Assembly: GCA_945878845.1 (NCBI GenBank)
Contig: CAMCUB010000005.1
Coordinates: 62,001-126,000, forward strand
Origin: Erythrobacter sanguineus
GTDB taxonomy: Bacteria; Pseudomonadota; Alphaproteobacteria; Sphingomonadales; Sphingomonadaceae
Length of the DNA stretch: 64,000 nt
Reading direction: 5' to 3'
Position numbers and translations under genes: made by a program. The notes below the pieces were generated by a model that did no database searches, was not told the origin of the DNA, and saw only the letters and a program-made list of their open reading frames with translations. Position 1 is the first letter of the stretch. Every line of letters begins with the position of its first letter. This document shows positions 53,947-62,201 of this stretch, one piece after another.

Positions 53947-56412
53947 TCAGAAGTCGAACCGGATCGAGGCAAGCACGGTGCGCCCGGCGATCGAGCGGGC
54001 GCGGACGATCCCGTTCGCAGGGATCGAGCCTTCCTCCGCCTCGGTGTAGCCGGTGGCGTTGAACAGGTTGGACGCGTTGAGACCGACCTCGATCCGCTCG
54101 ATCGGGCGGAAGGCGACGAAGGCGTTGACCTGCGTGTAGGCGGGCAGCTTCAGCTGGTTGCTGTCCTGCGTGAAGCTGTCGGTGGTGCCGACCACATTGG
54201 CGCCCACGGTGAACAGGTCGCTGTCATACTGCGCGGTGGCTTGGTAGACGAGGTCGGCCTGACGGCGCGGGGTGTTGCCGATCGTGGTCGCATCGAGCGC
54301 GTCCTTGATCTCCGAGTCGGTCCAGGTCACGCCCGCCGTGAGGCTGAACGGGCCGGTGCGGTAGGAGCCTTCAAGCTCGATCCCGAAGGCCTCGTAGGTG
54401 CTGTCGAACAGCTCCAGCGGGGCAAGCTCGACATTGGTTTCCTCGGTCTTGGCGAAGAAGCCGGTGGCATAGAAGCCGATCCCGCCCGACTGGTACTTGG
54501 CGCCCACTTCAATCTGGTTGACCGTGGCGATCACGCCCGCGTCACCCCCAGGCAGGCTGCCGTCGGTGGTGCTGACCGCAGGCGAGAACAGCGAGCGGTC
54601 GGCGGTGTGACGCCCGCCGCGGCTTACCCGGGCGAAGACGCCGAGGTCGTCCGAGACGAGGTAGTTCGCCCCCAGCGAGTAGCTGACATAGTCGAACTCG
54701 TAGTTCACCGGGCGCGCATTGCCGAGCGGCAGGACGGCGGTCAGCGCCTCAGCCGGGCTGATCGTCCCGTTGTTGTCGAAATCGAAGCTGGCAATGCCGC
54801 TGCCGAAGCCGGTGTCGGAGCCGGTGATCGTCCCGCTCGCATCGCCGAAATCATAGCGGATCGAGGCGTCGAGCGTCAGGCGGCCGGTCTCGAACGAGAG
54901 CGAGGCAAAGGGCGCGTAGGTCGAATAGTCGACATCGTAGCTGCGACGGCAGCAATTGCCGAAGAAGCTCGCGCTGTAACCGACCGTGCCGTTCTGGGTG
55001 ACGGTCTGCCCGGCCGCTTTGCGGATGTTGACCAGCACCGCCTGGCCATCGCCTTGGACGGTCTGGACATGGCTGGTCCACAGCCAGTCGGTATCGACCG
55101 TCTGGCGCGAGAGGTAGAAGCCGCTGGTGAAATTCAGCGTGCCACCGCCAAGGTCGAATTCCTTGTTGACGCGGAAATCATTGGTGACGTTGTCGAGGCT
55201 GTTCAGACGGACGTTGAACACCACGATGTTGGCGAGCAGGCCATTGCCGCCGACCGCGGTCGGATTGACGGCCTGCCCGGCATTGGGGCCGGTGGCCAGC
55301 ACGATGCTCGCCCCCGGACCGCCGGCGATCCCGTTGGCGACGTTCTGTGCGAGGTCAGCCCCGGCCGGGAAGGGCGACTGGAAGCTGCCCGAGTTGTCGG
55401 CGAAGCGGAAGCGGTTGGTCAGCGTCCAGCCGCCGCCGACGTCGAACTCGGCCTCGATCCCGAAGGTCTTCGACTGCACCGAGAGACCGTCACGGAAGTC
55501 GTAGGAGGCCGGGTTGTTGTTGCCGTCAAGGCTCACCGCGGGAGTGAGGAAGGGGCTGTAGAGCGCATCGGTGCGCGGATCGAAGCCGGCAATCGCCTGA
55601 TATTCGGGCGAAGCGTTCGAACCCGTCACCCGCACCGGCTGGGGCAGGATGGTCGGGGTCTTGTCGTCGAGATACTTGGCCGAGAAGCGGATGTAGCCGC
55701 CGTCGAATTCCTTGGTGATGTTGGCCTTGATCTGGCCGCCATCATAGCCGTTGTAGCCGATGTCACGCGGGCCTTCGCCGGTGCGGTAGAAGCCGCCGAC
55801 GTGGAAATAGAGATCCTCGGCCAGCGGAGCGCCGTAGTCGAAATCGAGGCGATAGGTCTCGAAGTCGAGGCCGACGCTGCCCTGGATCGCGCCGCCTTCC
55901 TGCTTGCCGGTCTTGGAGATGAAGTTGATCACCGCGCCCGGCGCGTTCGAGGCGAAGGTCGAGGCCGAGCCGCCGCGCACCGCTTCGACGCGGGCGACCG
56001 AGCGGTCGGCGCGCAAGAAGTTGTCGGCATTGCCGAAGATGATGTCGCCGAATTCGAGGATCGGCAGACCGTCTTCCTGAAGCTGGATGTAACGCGCGCC
56101 GCCGGTCGAGACGGGGATGCCGCGCACCGCGATGTTGGCGTTGCCCTCACCGCCCGAAGCTTCCGAGCGGATGCCCGGGATCTGGCGGATGAGGTCGGCC
56201 GAGGAAGGCGCGTTGAGGTTGGCGATAGCCTCGGCGCCGATGGCGCTGACCGAGACCGAGCTTTCGATACGGTTCTGGCCGCGGGCGACCGCGGTGACGA
56301 TGATTTCCTCGCCCTCGACGGTTTCGTCGACCGAATCCTGGGCAAAGGCGGGGGTGGTGATGAGGGCCGACACGGCGGCACCGGCGCAAAGCGCGTAACG
56401 CAATTTCATCAT
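53947..56412 (-). CDS. TonB-dependent receptor, probably for sucrose
   Basis: This is an 821-residue outer-membrane transporter. The signal peptide ends TTPAFAQD, followed by a TonB-box-like EEIIVTAVA, a plug domain (IRQIPGIRSEA, VRGIPV, RVEAVRGGSAS) and a barrel ending in ASIRFDF. ATG 56412 is used; GAGAGGAG lies seven bases upstream. Residues encoded by 54748-54783 form a complete EF-hand-like loop (DFDNNGTISPAE), suggesting a Ca2+ site in an external loop. It heads the operon with GH68, fructokinase and esterase and is divergent from a sucrose-type porter, with two LacI-type operators between, which points to sucrose or fructooligosaccharide uptake. Confidence 0.93.
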   Translation of the reverse strand: MMKLRYALCAGAAVSALITTPAFAQDSVDETVEGEEIIVTAVARGQNRIESSVSVSAIGAEAIANLNAPSSADLIRQIPGIRSEASGGEGNANIAVRGIPVSTGGARYIQLQEDGLPILEFGDIIFGNADNFLRADRSVARVEAVRGGSASTFASNAPGAVINFISKTGKQEGGAIQGSVGLDFETYRLDFDYGAPLAEDLYFHVGGFYRTGEGPRDIGYNGYDGGQIKANITKEFDGGYIRFSAKYLDDKTPTILPQPVRVTGSNASPEYQAIAGFDPRTDALYSPFLTPAVSLDGNNNPASYDFRDGLSVQSKTFGIEAEFDVGGGWTLTNRFRFADNSGSFQSPFPAGADLAQNVANGIAGGPGASIVLATGPNAGQAVNPTAVGGNGLLANIVVFNVRLNSLDNVTNDFRVNKEFDLGGGTLNFTSGFYLSRQTVDTDWLWTSHVQTVQGDGQAVLVNIRKAAGQTVTQNGTVGYSASFFGNCCRRSYDVDYSTYAPFASLSFETGRLTLDASIRYDFGDASGTITGSDTGFGSGIASFDFDNNGTISPAEALTAVLPLGNARPVNYEFDYVSYSLGANYLVSDDLGVFARVSRGGRHTADRSLFSPAVSTTDGSLPGGDAGVIATVNQIEVGAKYQSGGIGFYATGFFAKTEETNVELAPLELFDSTYEAFGIELEGSYRTGPFSLTAGVTWTDSEIKDALDATTIGNTPRRQADLVYQATAQYDSDLFTVGANVVGTTDSFTQDSNQLKLPAYTQVNAFVAFRPIERIEVGLNASNLFNATGYTEAEEGSIPANGIVRARSIAGRTVLASIRFDF

Positions 56413-56469
56413 TGATCTCCTCTCGAGCTCGCGCATCTTCGGGCGCTAACGAGGCGAGGCCTAAACATC

Positions 56470-56509
56470 TTGCAAACGTTTGCAACAGGAATCTTGCAAT
56501 CGTTTGCAA
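56470..56509. promoter_or_regulatory. Two LacI-family operators in the divergent sucrose promoter region
   Basis: TTGCAAACGTTTGCAA (56470-56485) is a perfect 16-bp palindrome. TTGCAATCGTTTGCAA (56494-56509) differs from perfect symmetry at one pair. Their centres are 24 bp apart. They lie 58 bp upstream of the TonB receptor ATG and about 67 bp upstream of the porter start, so one regulator could control both directions. The LacI-type gene at 57924 is the obvious candidate. Confidence 0.85.
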
Positions 56510-56575
56510 ATGAGTCGGATTCGTGTCACCTCTCAGCCACAGCACCGGTTATAAGGTGCGGACGAGAAAAATGGG

Positions 56576-57916
56576 ATGAGGCGCAACATGTCGGAAAAGC
56601 CGCGGCTTTCGCTGCTCAGAATCATCGAGATGAACATCGGCTTCTTCGGCCTGCAGTTCTCCTTCGGGCTGCAACAGGCCAACATGGGCCCGATCTATGG
56701 CTTCCTAGGCGCGGACGAGGGATCGATGCCGCTCCTGTGGCTGGCAGGGCCGATGACCGGCCTGATCGTGCAGCCGATCGTCGGCGCGATGAGCGACCGG
56801 ACCAACACCCGCCTCGGCCGCCGCACCCCCTATTTTCTGATCGGCGCGGTGATCTGCAGCCTCGCGCTGTTCGCCATGCCCTATTCCAGCGCGCTGTGGA
56901 TGGCCGCGAGCCTCTTGTGGATCCTCGATGCGGGCAACAACATCACCATGGAGCCCTACCGCGCCTATGTCGCCGACCGGCTCGCGCCTGAGCAGCGCTC
57001 GGTGGGCTTCCTCACCCAGAGCGCGTTCACCGGCCTCGCCCAGACCTTGTCCTACCTCGCGCCCTCGCTGCTCACCGCCTTCGTCGCGCGCGATGTGCTG
57101 GACGATAACGGCATTCCGGTGATTGTGCGCATCGCTTTCGTGATCGGGGCGATCCTCTCGATCTCGACGATCCTGTGGTCGGTGCTGCGGGTGCGCGAGC
57201 TGCCGCTGGACGCAGCCGAACAGGCCGACCTTGCCGAACGCCCCCTCACCGCGCGCGGCACCGTTGTCGAGATCCGCGACGCGATCCGCGAAATGCCGCG
57301 CCCGATGCGCCAGCTGGCAGGCGCGATGCTGTGCCAGTGGTATGCGATGTTCGCCTATTGGCAGTATATCACCTTCGCCGTCGGTCGCAGCCTCTACAAC
57401 ACCAGCGATCCCGCCAGCGCGCTTTTCCGCGAGGCGACCCTGACCACCCAGCAGGCGGGCGCGTTCTACAACTTCATCGCCTTCCTCGGCGCGCTGGCGC
57501 TGATCCCGATCGTCAAGCGCTTCGGCGCGCGGCCCACCCATGCCGTCTGCCTCGCCGCCTCGGGCGCGGCGATGCTGCTGATCCCGGGCGTCTCGAGCGC
57601 GCCTGCATTGTTCGTCCTGATGTTCGGCATCGGCATCGGCTGGGCCGGGATGATGGGGAACACCTATGTGATGCTCGCCGACTGCATCCCGCCCGATCGC
57701 AACGGCATCTACATGGGAATCTTCAACCTTTTCATCGTCATCCCCATGCTGATCCAGACCCTCACCATGCCGCTGATCTATGCACCCCTGCTGGGCAGCG
57801 ATCCGCGCAATGTGCTGATGCTGGGCGGCGCCTTGATGCTGGCGGGCGCTATCGCTACGCTGCTGGTGGATGCCGGACATCGCAGGCCCCGCGAACAGAG
57901 CCTCGCCGCCGGCTAG
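56576..57916 (+). CDS. MFS porter of the GPH/SLC45 sucrose:H+ type
   Basis: This is a 446-residue inner-membrane transporter with 12 predicted helices. Signatures of the sucrose/maltose GPH-like group are present: [19 protein letters not shown] in helix 1, [19 protein letters not shown] in the loop between helices 2 and 3 (the RxGRR motif), and [13 protein letters not shown]. The start may be ATG 56576 or ATG 56588 ([10 protein letters not shown]), which has AGG eight bases upstream. It is followed seven bases later by the LacI-type gene, in one transcript. It should import sucrose delivered to the periplasm by the divergent TonB receptor. Confidence 0.92.
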   Translation: MRRNMSEKPRLSLLRIIEMNIGFFGLQFSFGLQQANMGPIYGFLGADEGSMPLLWLAGPMTGLIVQPIVGAMSDRTNTRLGRRTPYFLIGAVICSLALFAMPYSSALWMAASLLWILDAGNNITMEPYRAYVADRLAPEQRSVGFLTQSAFTGLAQTLSYLAPSLLTAFVARDVLDDNGIPVIVRIAFVIGAILSISTILWSVLRVRELPLDAAEQADLAERPLTARGTVVEIRDAIREMPRPMRQLAGAMLCQWYAMFAYWQYITFAVGRSLYNTSDPASALFREATLTTQQAGAFYNFIAFLGALALIPIVKRFGARPTHAVCLAASGAAMLLIPGVSSAPALFVLMFGIGIGWAGMMGNTYVMLADCIPPDRNGIYMGIFNLFIVIPMLIQTLTMPLIYAPLLGSDPRNVLMLGGALMLAGAIATLLVDAGHRRPREQSLAAG

Positions 57917-57923
57917 GAGGACC

Positions 57924-58955
57924 ATGGCCGCCGCTGAGGACAAGGGCACGCGCATCCTGGTGCGCACCATCACCGATCTGGCGCGGCTCGCGGGGGTCTC
58001 TCCCGGCACGGTCAGCCGCGCACTGGCGGGCAAGAGCCTCGTCAACACCCAGACCCGCGAGAAGATCGAGGCGCTCGCGCGCGAGCACGGCTTCCGGCCC
58101 AACCAGATGGCAAGTGGCCTGCGCCGCCAGAAGACCGGCGTGATCGGGGTCGCCATCCCCTTGGGCCACGACACCCGCCAGCAGATCTCCGACAGCTTCT
58201 TCATGACCCTGCTCGGCTTCCTCGCCGACGAACTCACCACTCACGGCTACGACCTGATGTTGCGCCGCGTGGTGCCCGGCGATGATGCCGACTGGCTCGA
58301 CCGTTTCATCGGCTCCGGCATGATCGACGGGGTGATCGTGATCGGCCAGTCCGACCAGTTCGAGCGGATCGAGGAGGTCGCCGACGGCTACCGGTCGATG
58401 GTGGTGTGGGGGAACCACCAGGAAGGCCAGCGCCACTGCGTGGTCGGCACCGACAACCGCTTGGGCGGCAGGCTGGCGGCCGAGCGCCTGATTGCAGGCG
58501 GCGCGCGCCGGATCGCCTTTGTCGGCGACACCGGCCCGATGGAATTCGCCGCGCGCTTTGCCGGGGCGCAGGATGTTGCGGTGCGGATGGGGCTACCCGC
58601 GGTGCTGCCGCTCGCCACCCACCTCTCCCCCGACCGCGCGAGCGAGGAGATCGCTTCGCACCTCGCAGCGTATGGCCGCAGCATCGACGGCATCTTCGCC
58701 GCCACCGACACCCTCGCCGCTCTGTGCCTCACCGAGCTGCGCGCGCAGGGCCTCAGCGTTCCGGACGACGTCAAGCTGGTCGGCTTCGACGACCTGCCGA
58801 TCGCCCGCCAGACCATCCCCCCGCTCACCACCGTCCGCCAGGACATCGCAGCGGGCGCGCGCGGCCTCGTCGACCTGCTGCTGCGGCGGCTAGGCGGCGA
58901 GACGACCGAGAGCCTCGTCTTGCCCCCCGAACTGGTGGTGCGCGAGACGGCGTGA
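57924..58955 (+). CDS. LacI-family regulator of the sucrose locus
   Basis: This is a 343-residue repressor. The helix-turn-helix TITDLARLAGVSPGTVSRAL is at residues ~15-34, followed by a hinge helix and a sugar-binding-protein-like core with VGTDNRLGGRLAAERL and VGFDDLPIARQTIPPLTTVR. The start MAAAEDKGTR is set by TAGGAGG four bases upstream. It is co-transcribed with the porter. It most likely binds the two TTGCAA-n-CG-TTTGCAA operators upstream of the porter and TonB receptor and releases them on sucrose, fructose or a derivative. The sugar effector is inferred from context only. Confidence 0.92.
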   Translation: MAAAEDKGTRILVRTITDLARLAGVSPGTVSRALAGKSLVNTQTREKIEALAREHGFRPNQMASGLRRQKTGVIGVAIPLGHDTRQQISDSFFMTLLGFLADELTTHGYDLMLRRVVPGDDADWLDRFIGSGMIDGVIVIGQSDQFERIEEVADGYRSMVVWGNHQEGQRHCVVGTDNRLGGRLAAERLIAGGARRIAFVGDTGPMEFAARFAGAQDVAVRMGLPAVLPLATHLSPDRASEEIASHLAAYGRSIDGIFAATDTLAALCLTELRAQGLSVPDDVKLVGFDDLPIARQTIPPLTTVRQDIAAGARGLVDLLLRRLGGETTESLVLPPELVVRETA

Positions 58956-58967
58956 GGGCGGCTTTCA

Positions 58968-58994
58968 TTGCAACCGTCATCGCGGCGGTTGCAA
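58968..58994. repeat. Inverted TTGCAACCG half-sites after the sucrose regulator gene
   Basis: TTGCAACCG (58968-58976) and CGGTTGCAA (58986-58994) are perfect 9-bp arms around a nine-base spacer, starting 13 bp after the regulator stop. The arms match the operator half-site TTGCAAnCG. It may be a hairpin terminator without a strong T-tract, or a split operator. Confidence 0.45.
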
Positions 58995-59141
58995 AGCACA
59001 CCCGGAGGCTGAACGCTGGGACCTAGGGCGGCAAGCATCGCACAATCGGGCTCTAGGCCCCGGCTTTCGCTGGGGTGACGATGCAATCAAACAACTGCGC
59101 ACCCCTATCCCGCAAATCCCCCACAAAACCCGCTTGCCTTA

Positions 59142-59181
59142 TTGAGAATCGTTCTTAAAGGCGTTTCTGCGAATGATTATC
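59142..59181 (+). promoter_or_regulatory. Two Fur-box-like sites
   Basis: TTGAGAATCGTTCTTAA (59142-59158) is a near-perfect inverted repeat (one mismatch) of the GAGAAtnnTTCTC type, and GAATGATTATC (59171-59181) resembles half of the classical GATAATGATTATC Fur box. Both precede a short signal-peptide-like reading frame at 59197, implying a formerly or currently iron-regulated gene. Confidence 0.5.
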
Positions 59182-59196
59182 AGGAACGGTTAAGCA

Positions 59197-59673
59197 ATGC
59201 GATTCTCACTCCTCCTCTCCGCCGCCCTCCTCCCTCTTGCCGCCAATGCGCAGGCGCAGGACGCCGAAGCGCACGCCGGAGGCGCGGGCAGGCCGAAATG
59301 TGAACACGTGATCCCCCGCAATTCCGAAGCGTCGCACGGTGCGGCATGCCTCGCGTGCAACCCGTCGACGTCGCTGCTTGTGCTGCCTCGGAAATTGTGC
59401 CGACCCGTCCTTGTGGACGTGGCCGCACAGCGCCCCCTAACCCCTTGGCTTCAGCGGAAAGCAAAGCACATCGCACGGGGGGTGGCAATCGCGAAACGCG
59501 ACAGAAAAGGCCCGCATGCGACGAACCGCAGGGCGCCGGTCAGACCTCTCGCGAACACCGCCCGGCGGAGTCCTGAAAGGGCACATCAGCGCTCGATTCC
59601 GGTGGGCCGGATCGCGCTTTGCGAGGCGCGGCTGGTACTCACCAGCCGCTCACCTCACCACTTGACGAGATGA
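59197..59673 (+). pseudogene. Signal peptide joined to degenerate sequence, possible remnant of an iron-regulated receptor gene
   Basis: The frame begins with a good signal peptide (MRFSLLLSAALLPLAANAQAQ) and a few plausible mature residues (DAEAHAGG). After ~30 codons the translation becomes Arg/Pro/Ala-rich with no recognisable domain, as noncoding high-GC frames do. The start has AGGA 12 bases upstream and Fur-box-like sites before it. TonB receptor genes often begin this way, so a decayed receptor is the best guess. A small secreted protein with an unrelated tail is possible. The frame also runs 19 bases into the 3' end of the opposing NrsF-like gene, which argues against the full length. 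The rest of this 58956-59654 gap shows nothing else recognisable. Confidence 0.3.
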
Positions 59674-60305
59674 GGCACCACAGCGCGGCCGACCAGCCCC
59701 ATCGCCAGCACCACGGCACTGTGCCAGATGCCGATGTGGACAATGTCATTCGCCGGGCAGTGGAGCGAGAAGGTGAAGGTGCCGAAGGCGCCTGCCGCGA
59801 TCCCGGCGACGAGGCCCGCACGGCCCGGCGCGGTCGGCGCGCCGCGGCGCAGCCACAGCACCAGCATTCCGAAGACCAGCAGCGACGAGCCGATGCCGAC
59901 CTCAAGGCACTCCTGCCCCATCGTCATGCTCCCGGGCGAGAACACCGAAGTGCCGCGCGCAGCAGCGACGATCACGCCGGCCAGCGGCAGCAGCCCCGCC
60001 ATCGCCGCCGCCCAGCGCCAGCCGGTGTGATCGCTGCCCACCTGCGGGCGGCCCATCACCACCACCGTCACCGTCGCGGCCAGCGCCAGCCCGAGGTAGA
60101 GCCCGGTTGCAACCAGATGCATCGGATCGACCAGACCCGCCGCCAGATCGTAGCGCAGGCCGTAAATCCCCAGCACCACTACAGCAGACACCGCGGCCGC
60201 GCCCAGCGCCAACAGCAGACCCTCGCCGAAGCGCAGCGGCCTTACCGGTTCAAGACCGTCCACCAGCTCTGCAATCAGGGCATCGGAAGTGCGTGGCATT
60301 GTCAT
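59655..60305 (-). CDS. NrsF-family anti-sigma factor (DUF1109)
   Basis: This is a 216-residue inner-membrane protein with six predicted helices and the family signature: an N-terminal cytosolic segment (IAELVDGLEPVRPL), then membrane helices, with conserved Cys residues GQECLEVG and SLHCPAND in the periplasmic loops and FxxHCPxNxxxxIxxWH near the end. NrsF proteins hold an ECF sigma factor at the membrane and release it, in known cases, upon heavy-metal or oxidative stress sensed through Cys. The ATG overlaps the stop of the sigma gene (ATGA). ATG 60299 is an alternative start. Confidence 0.88.
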   Translation of the reverse strand: MTMPRTSDALIAELVDGLEPVRPLRFGEGLLLALGAAAVSAVVVLGIYGLRYDLAAGLVDPMHLVATGLYLGLALAATVTVVVMGRPQVGSDHTGWRWAAAMAGLLPLAGVIVAAARGTSVFSPGSMTMGQECLEVGIGSSLLVFGMLVLWLRRGAPTAPGRAGLVAGIAAGAFGTFTFSLHCPANDIVHIGIWHSAVVLAMGLVGRAVVPHLVKW

Positions 60306-60826
60306 TCTTTCTCGATCATGGCGGCGAGCTTTTTCAGCCCGCGGTGGATGTTCACTTTGACCAGGCTTTCGCTTTGGCCTGTCATTTCAGAGGCCTCGGC
60401 AATGCTCAGCCCTTCGATCTTGACCAGCGCGATGGCGCGCCCCTGCGCCGGGGGCAGCAGGCCGAGCAGCCGGTCCAAGCTGATGCGCGCGGCGACCGCG
60501 GGCTCATCGTCGGTGCCGATCAGCTCCTCGTGGAGCTCGTGCTCGTCGGCGCGGTAGAGGCGGCGCAGGTGATCGACCCAGCGATAGCGGGCGATGGCGG
60601 CAAGCCAGGGGAGAAAGGGGCGGGTCGCATCCCACGAGGCGCGCTTGGTGTGGAGCGCGATCAGCGTCTCCTGCACCAGATCATCGAGGCTCGAGGGCGC
60701 GATGCGGCGGCTGTAATAGGCGCGCAGCCAGCGCTGGCAGCTCTCGAGCAGCGTCGCATAGGCCTGCTTGTCGCCCTGCTGCGACAGGCGCATCAGGCGC
60801 GCGAGGTTGTTCTCGTCCGCTCTCAT
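60302..60826 (-). CDS. ECF-type RNA polymerase sigma factor partnered with NrsF
   Basis: This is a 174-residue sigma-70 family protein. Region 2 includes LDDLVQETLIALHTKRASWD and FLPWLAAIARYRWVDHLRR; region 4 includes LPPAQGRAIALVKIEGLSIAE and GQSESLVKVNIHRGLKKLA. The start at 60826 (MRADENNLAR) is preferred; a TTG six codons upstream is weaker. It forms a two-gene operon with the NrsF-like anti-sigma factor, the arrangement of SigF-NrsF in Caulobacter, and probably activates its own promoter (TGTAACG-N16-CGAA at 60908-60934). The downstream regulon is not visible. Confidence 0.93.
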   Translation of the reverse strand: MRADENNLARLMRLSQQGDKQAYATLLESCQRWLRAYYSRRIAPSSLDDLVQETLIALHTKRASWDATRPFLPWLAAIARYRWVDHLRRLYRADEHELHEELIGTDDEPAVAARISLDRLLGLLPPAQGRAIALVKIEGLSIAEASEMTGQSESLVKVNIHRGLKKLAAMIEKE

Positions 60827-60861
60827 GGGCGCTGCCTTGCGCAAGCCGTGTCACTGATCAT
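60823..60861 (-). CDS. Candidate 12-residue leader peptide upstream of the ECF sigma gene
   Basis: ATG at 60861 follows an excellent AGGAGG site at seven bases' distance and opens a 12-codon frame (MISDTACARQRP) whose TGA overlaps the sigma-factor ATG (ATGA). It is out of frame with the sigma gene. Translation of the leader could couple to, and set the level of, sigma translation, since the sigma ATG itself has only a weak AAGG nearby. There is no direct evidence that it is expressed. Confidence 0.4.
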   Translation of the reverse strand: MISDTACARQRP

Positions 60862-60907
60862 GCTGCGCCCTCCTGTGCCTGGCCCGCGCCCGTGGTGTTA
60901 CGGGCTG

Positions 60908-60934
60908 TTCGCGAGGATGGTCGTCGCCGTTACA
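60908..60934 (-). promoter_or_regulatory. ECF-type promoter of the sigma/NrsF operon
   Basis: On the minus strand, TGTAACG (60934-60928), a 16-base spacer and CGAA (60911-60908) match the general ECF pattern of an AAC-containing -35 and a CGAA-like -10, as described for NrsF-linked SigF promoters. It lies about 50 bp upstream of the leader frame. Autoregulation is inferred. Confidence 0.6.
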
Positions 60935-60991
60935 CAGGCAGCAAAAAATTGCCCGCGTCTTTCTCGAAAGACCGCGCGCCAGAAACGAAGA

Positions 60992-61024
60992 GGCCCCGCG
61001 CTCGCGGCGTGCGAGCGCGGGGCC
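60992..61024. terminator. Strong hairpin between the sigma operon promoter and the acyl-CoA dehydrogenase genes
   Basis: GGCCCCGCGCTCGC (60992-61005) and its perfect complement (61011-61024) form a 14-bp stem with a five-base loop. It lies 22 bp after the stop of the minus-strand dehydrogenase gene, so it probably ends that operon. The T-tract is weak (TCTTCGTTT on the minus strand). Confidence 0.7.
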
Positions 61025-61046
61025 TGCTTTCTCATTCTCGGACCCG

Positions 61047-62177
61047 TCAGCTCAGCGCGACGTGGCGCTTGAGGTGGTGGTCGACATTGCCGAACTCGCT
61101 GTCGAAGATCGTCAACCGCTTGAAGTAGTGGCCGATGGCATATTCATCCGTGACGCCGTTGCCGCCGTGGATCTGCACCGCTTCCTGCCCGATCAGCCGC
61201 GCCGCTTGGCCCACCCCGACCTTCGCCGCCGAGACCGCCTTCTTGCGCTCGACCTCGTCCGAACCGAGCCGCAGCGTGGCGAGGTAAGTCAGCGAGACCG
61301 CGGTTTCATAGGCGGTGTACATGTCGACCATGCGGTGCTGGAGCACCTGGAAGCTCCCGATCGGCACGCCGAACTGCTTGCGCTGGCGCGAGTATTCGAC
61401 CGTCATCGCGTGCGCGACCTTCATCGCCCCGCAAGCCTCGGCGCACAGCGCGGCGATGGCTTCGTCGGTGACCATTTCGACCAGCGCCAGCCCCTCGCCC
61501 TCGGCCCCGATCAGGGCTTCGGCGGGGATCGAGACATTCTCGAAATAGATTTCCGAGGCGCGGCGGCCATCGACCGTCACGTAGTCGCGGGTGGTCACAC
61601 CCGGCGTGTCCTTGGCGAGCACGAACACCGAAACGCCCGAACGATCGCGCCGCTCGCCGCCGGTGCGCGCCGTGACGACGAGGTGGCTTGCCCAAGGCGC
61701 GCCGATCACGACCGCCTTGTGGCCGTTCAGCACATAGCCGCTGCCGTCCTTCTTGGCGGTGGTTTCGAGGTCGGCATAGTCATAGCGACCCTTGGGCTCG
61801 GCATAGGCGAAAGCGAAGACGCTGCTGCCCGCCACGATTCCACCGATATGCTCTTCCTTCTGCGCCGCGGTGCCGCCATTCTTGAGGAAGCCGCCCGCAC
61901 AGACCACGGTGGGGAGGAACGGCTCGACCACGAGGCCCTTGCCGAACTCGGTCATGATGACCATCGCATCGACCGGCCCGCCGCCGAAGCCGCCATCGGC
62001 CTCGCTGAACGGCATGCCGAGAATGCCGAGCTCGGCGAGCTGCGCCCACACTTCGGGCCGCCAGCCTTCGGCGCTGGCGATGGCCTTGCGGCGGGTTTCC
62101 CAGTCGTATTGTTCCCGAACCAGCCGCGACAGCCCGTCGCGCACCATGTCCTGTTCTTCAGTGAAGTTGAAATCCAC
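61047..62177 (-). CDS. Acyl-CoA dehydrogenase, second subunit-like
   Basis: This is a 376-residue flavoprotein of the acyl-CoA dehydrogenase family (FADH2-forming alpha,beta-oxidation of acyl-CoA). It has the N-terminal helical domain (MDFNFTEEQDMVRDGL), a mid beta-domain with SVFAFAYAEP and FENVSIPAEALIG, and the C-terminal helical domain with QRKQFGVPIGSFQVLQHRMVDM and QIHGGNGVTDEYAIGHYFKR. It lies 24 bp downstream of another dehydrogenase gene on the same strand. Such unequal adjacent pairs often form heteromeric enzymes for bulky substrates, such as sterol side chains. The substrate is not identifiable. Confidence 0.92.
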   Translation of the reverse strand: MDFNFTEEQDMVRDGLSRLVREQYDWETRRKAIASAEGWRPEVWAQLAELGILGMPFSEADGGFGGGPVDAMVIMTEFGKGLVVEPFLPTVVCAGGFLKNGGTAAQKEEHIGGIVAGSSVFAFAYAEPKGRYDYADLETTAKKDGSGYVLNGHKAVVIGAPWASHLVVTARTGGERRDRSGVSVFVLAKDTPGVTTRDYVTVDGRRASEIYFENVSIPAEALIGAEGEGLALVEMVTDEAIAALCAEACGAMKVAHAMTVEYSRQRKQFGVPIGSFQVLQHRMVDMYTAYETAVSLTYLATLRLGSDEVERKKAVSAAKVGVGQAARLIGQEAVQIHGGNGVTDEYAIGHYFKRLTIFDSEFGNVDHHLKRHVALS

Positions 62178-62201
62178 GAATTCTCTCCCGTCGCTCGTGT
62201 C

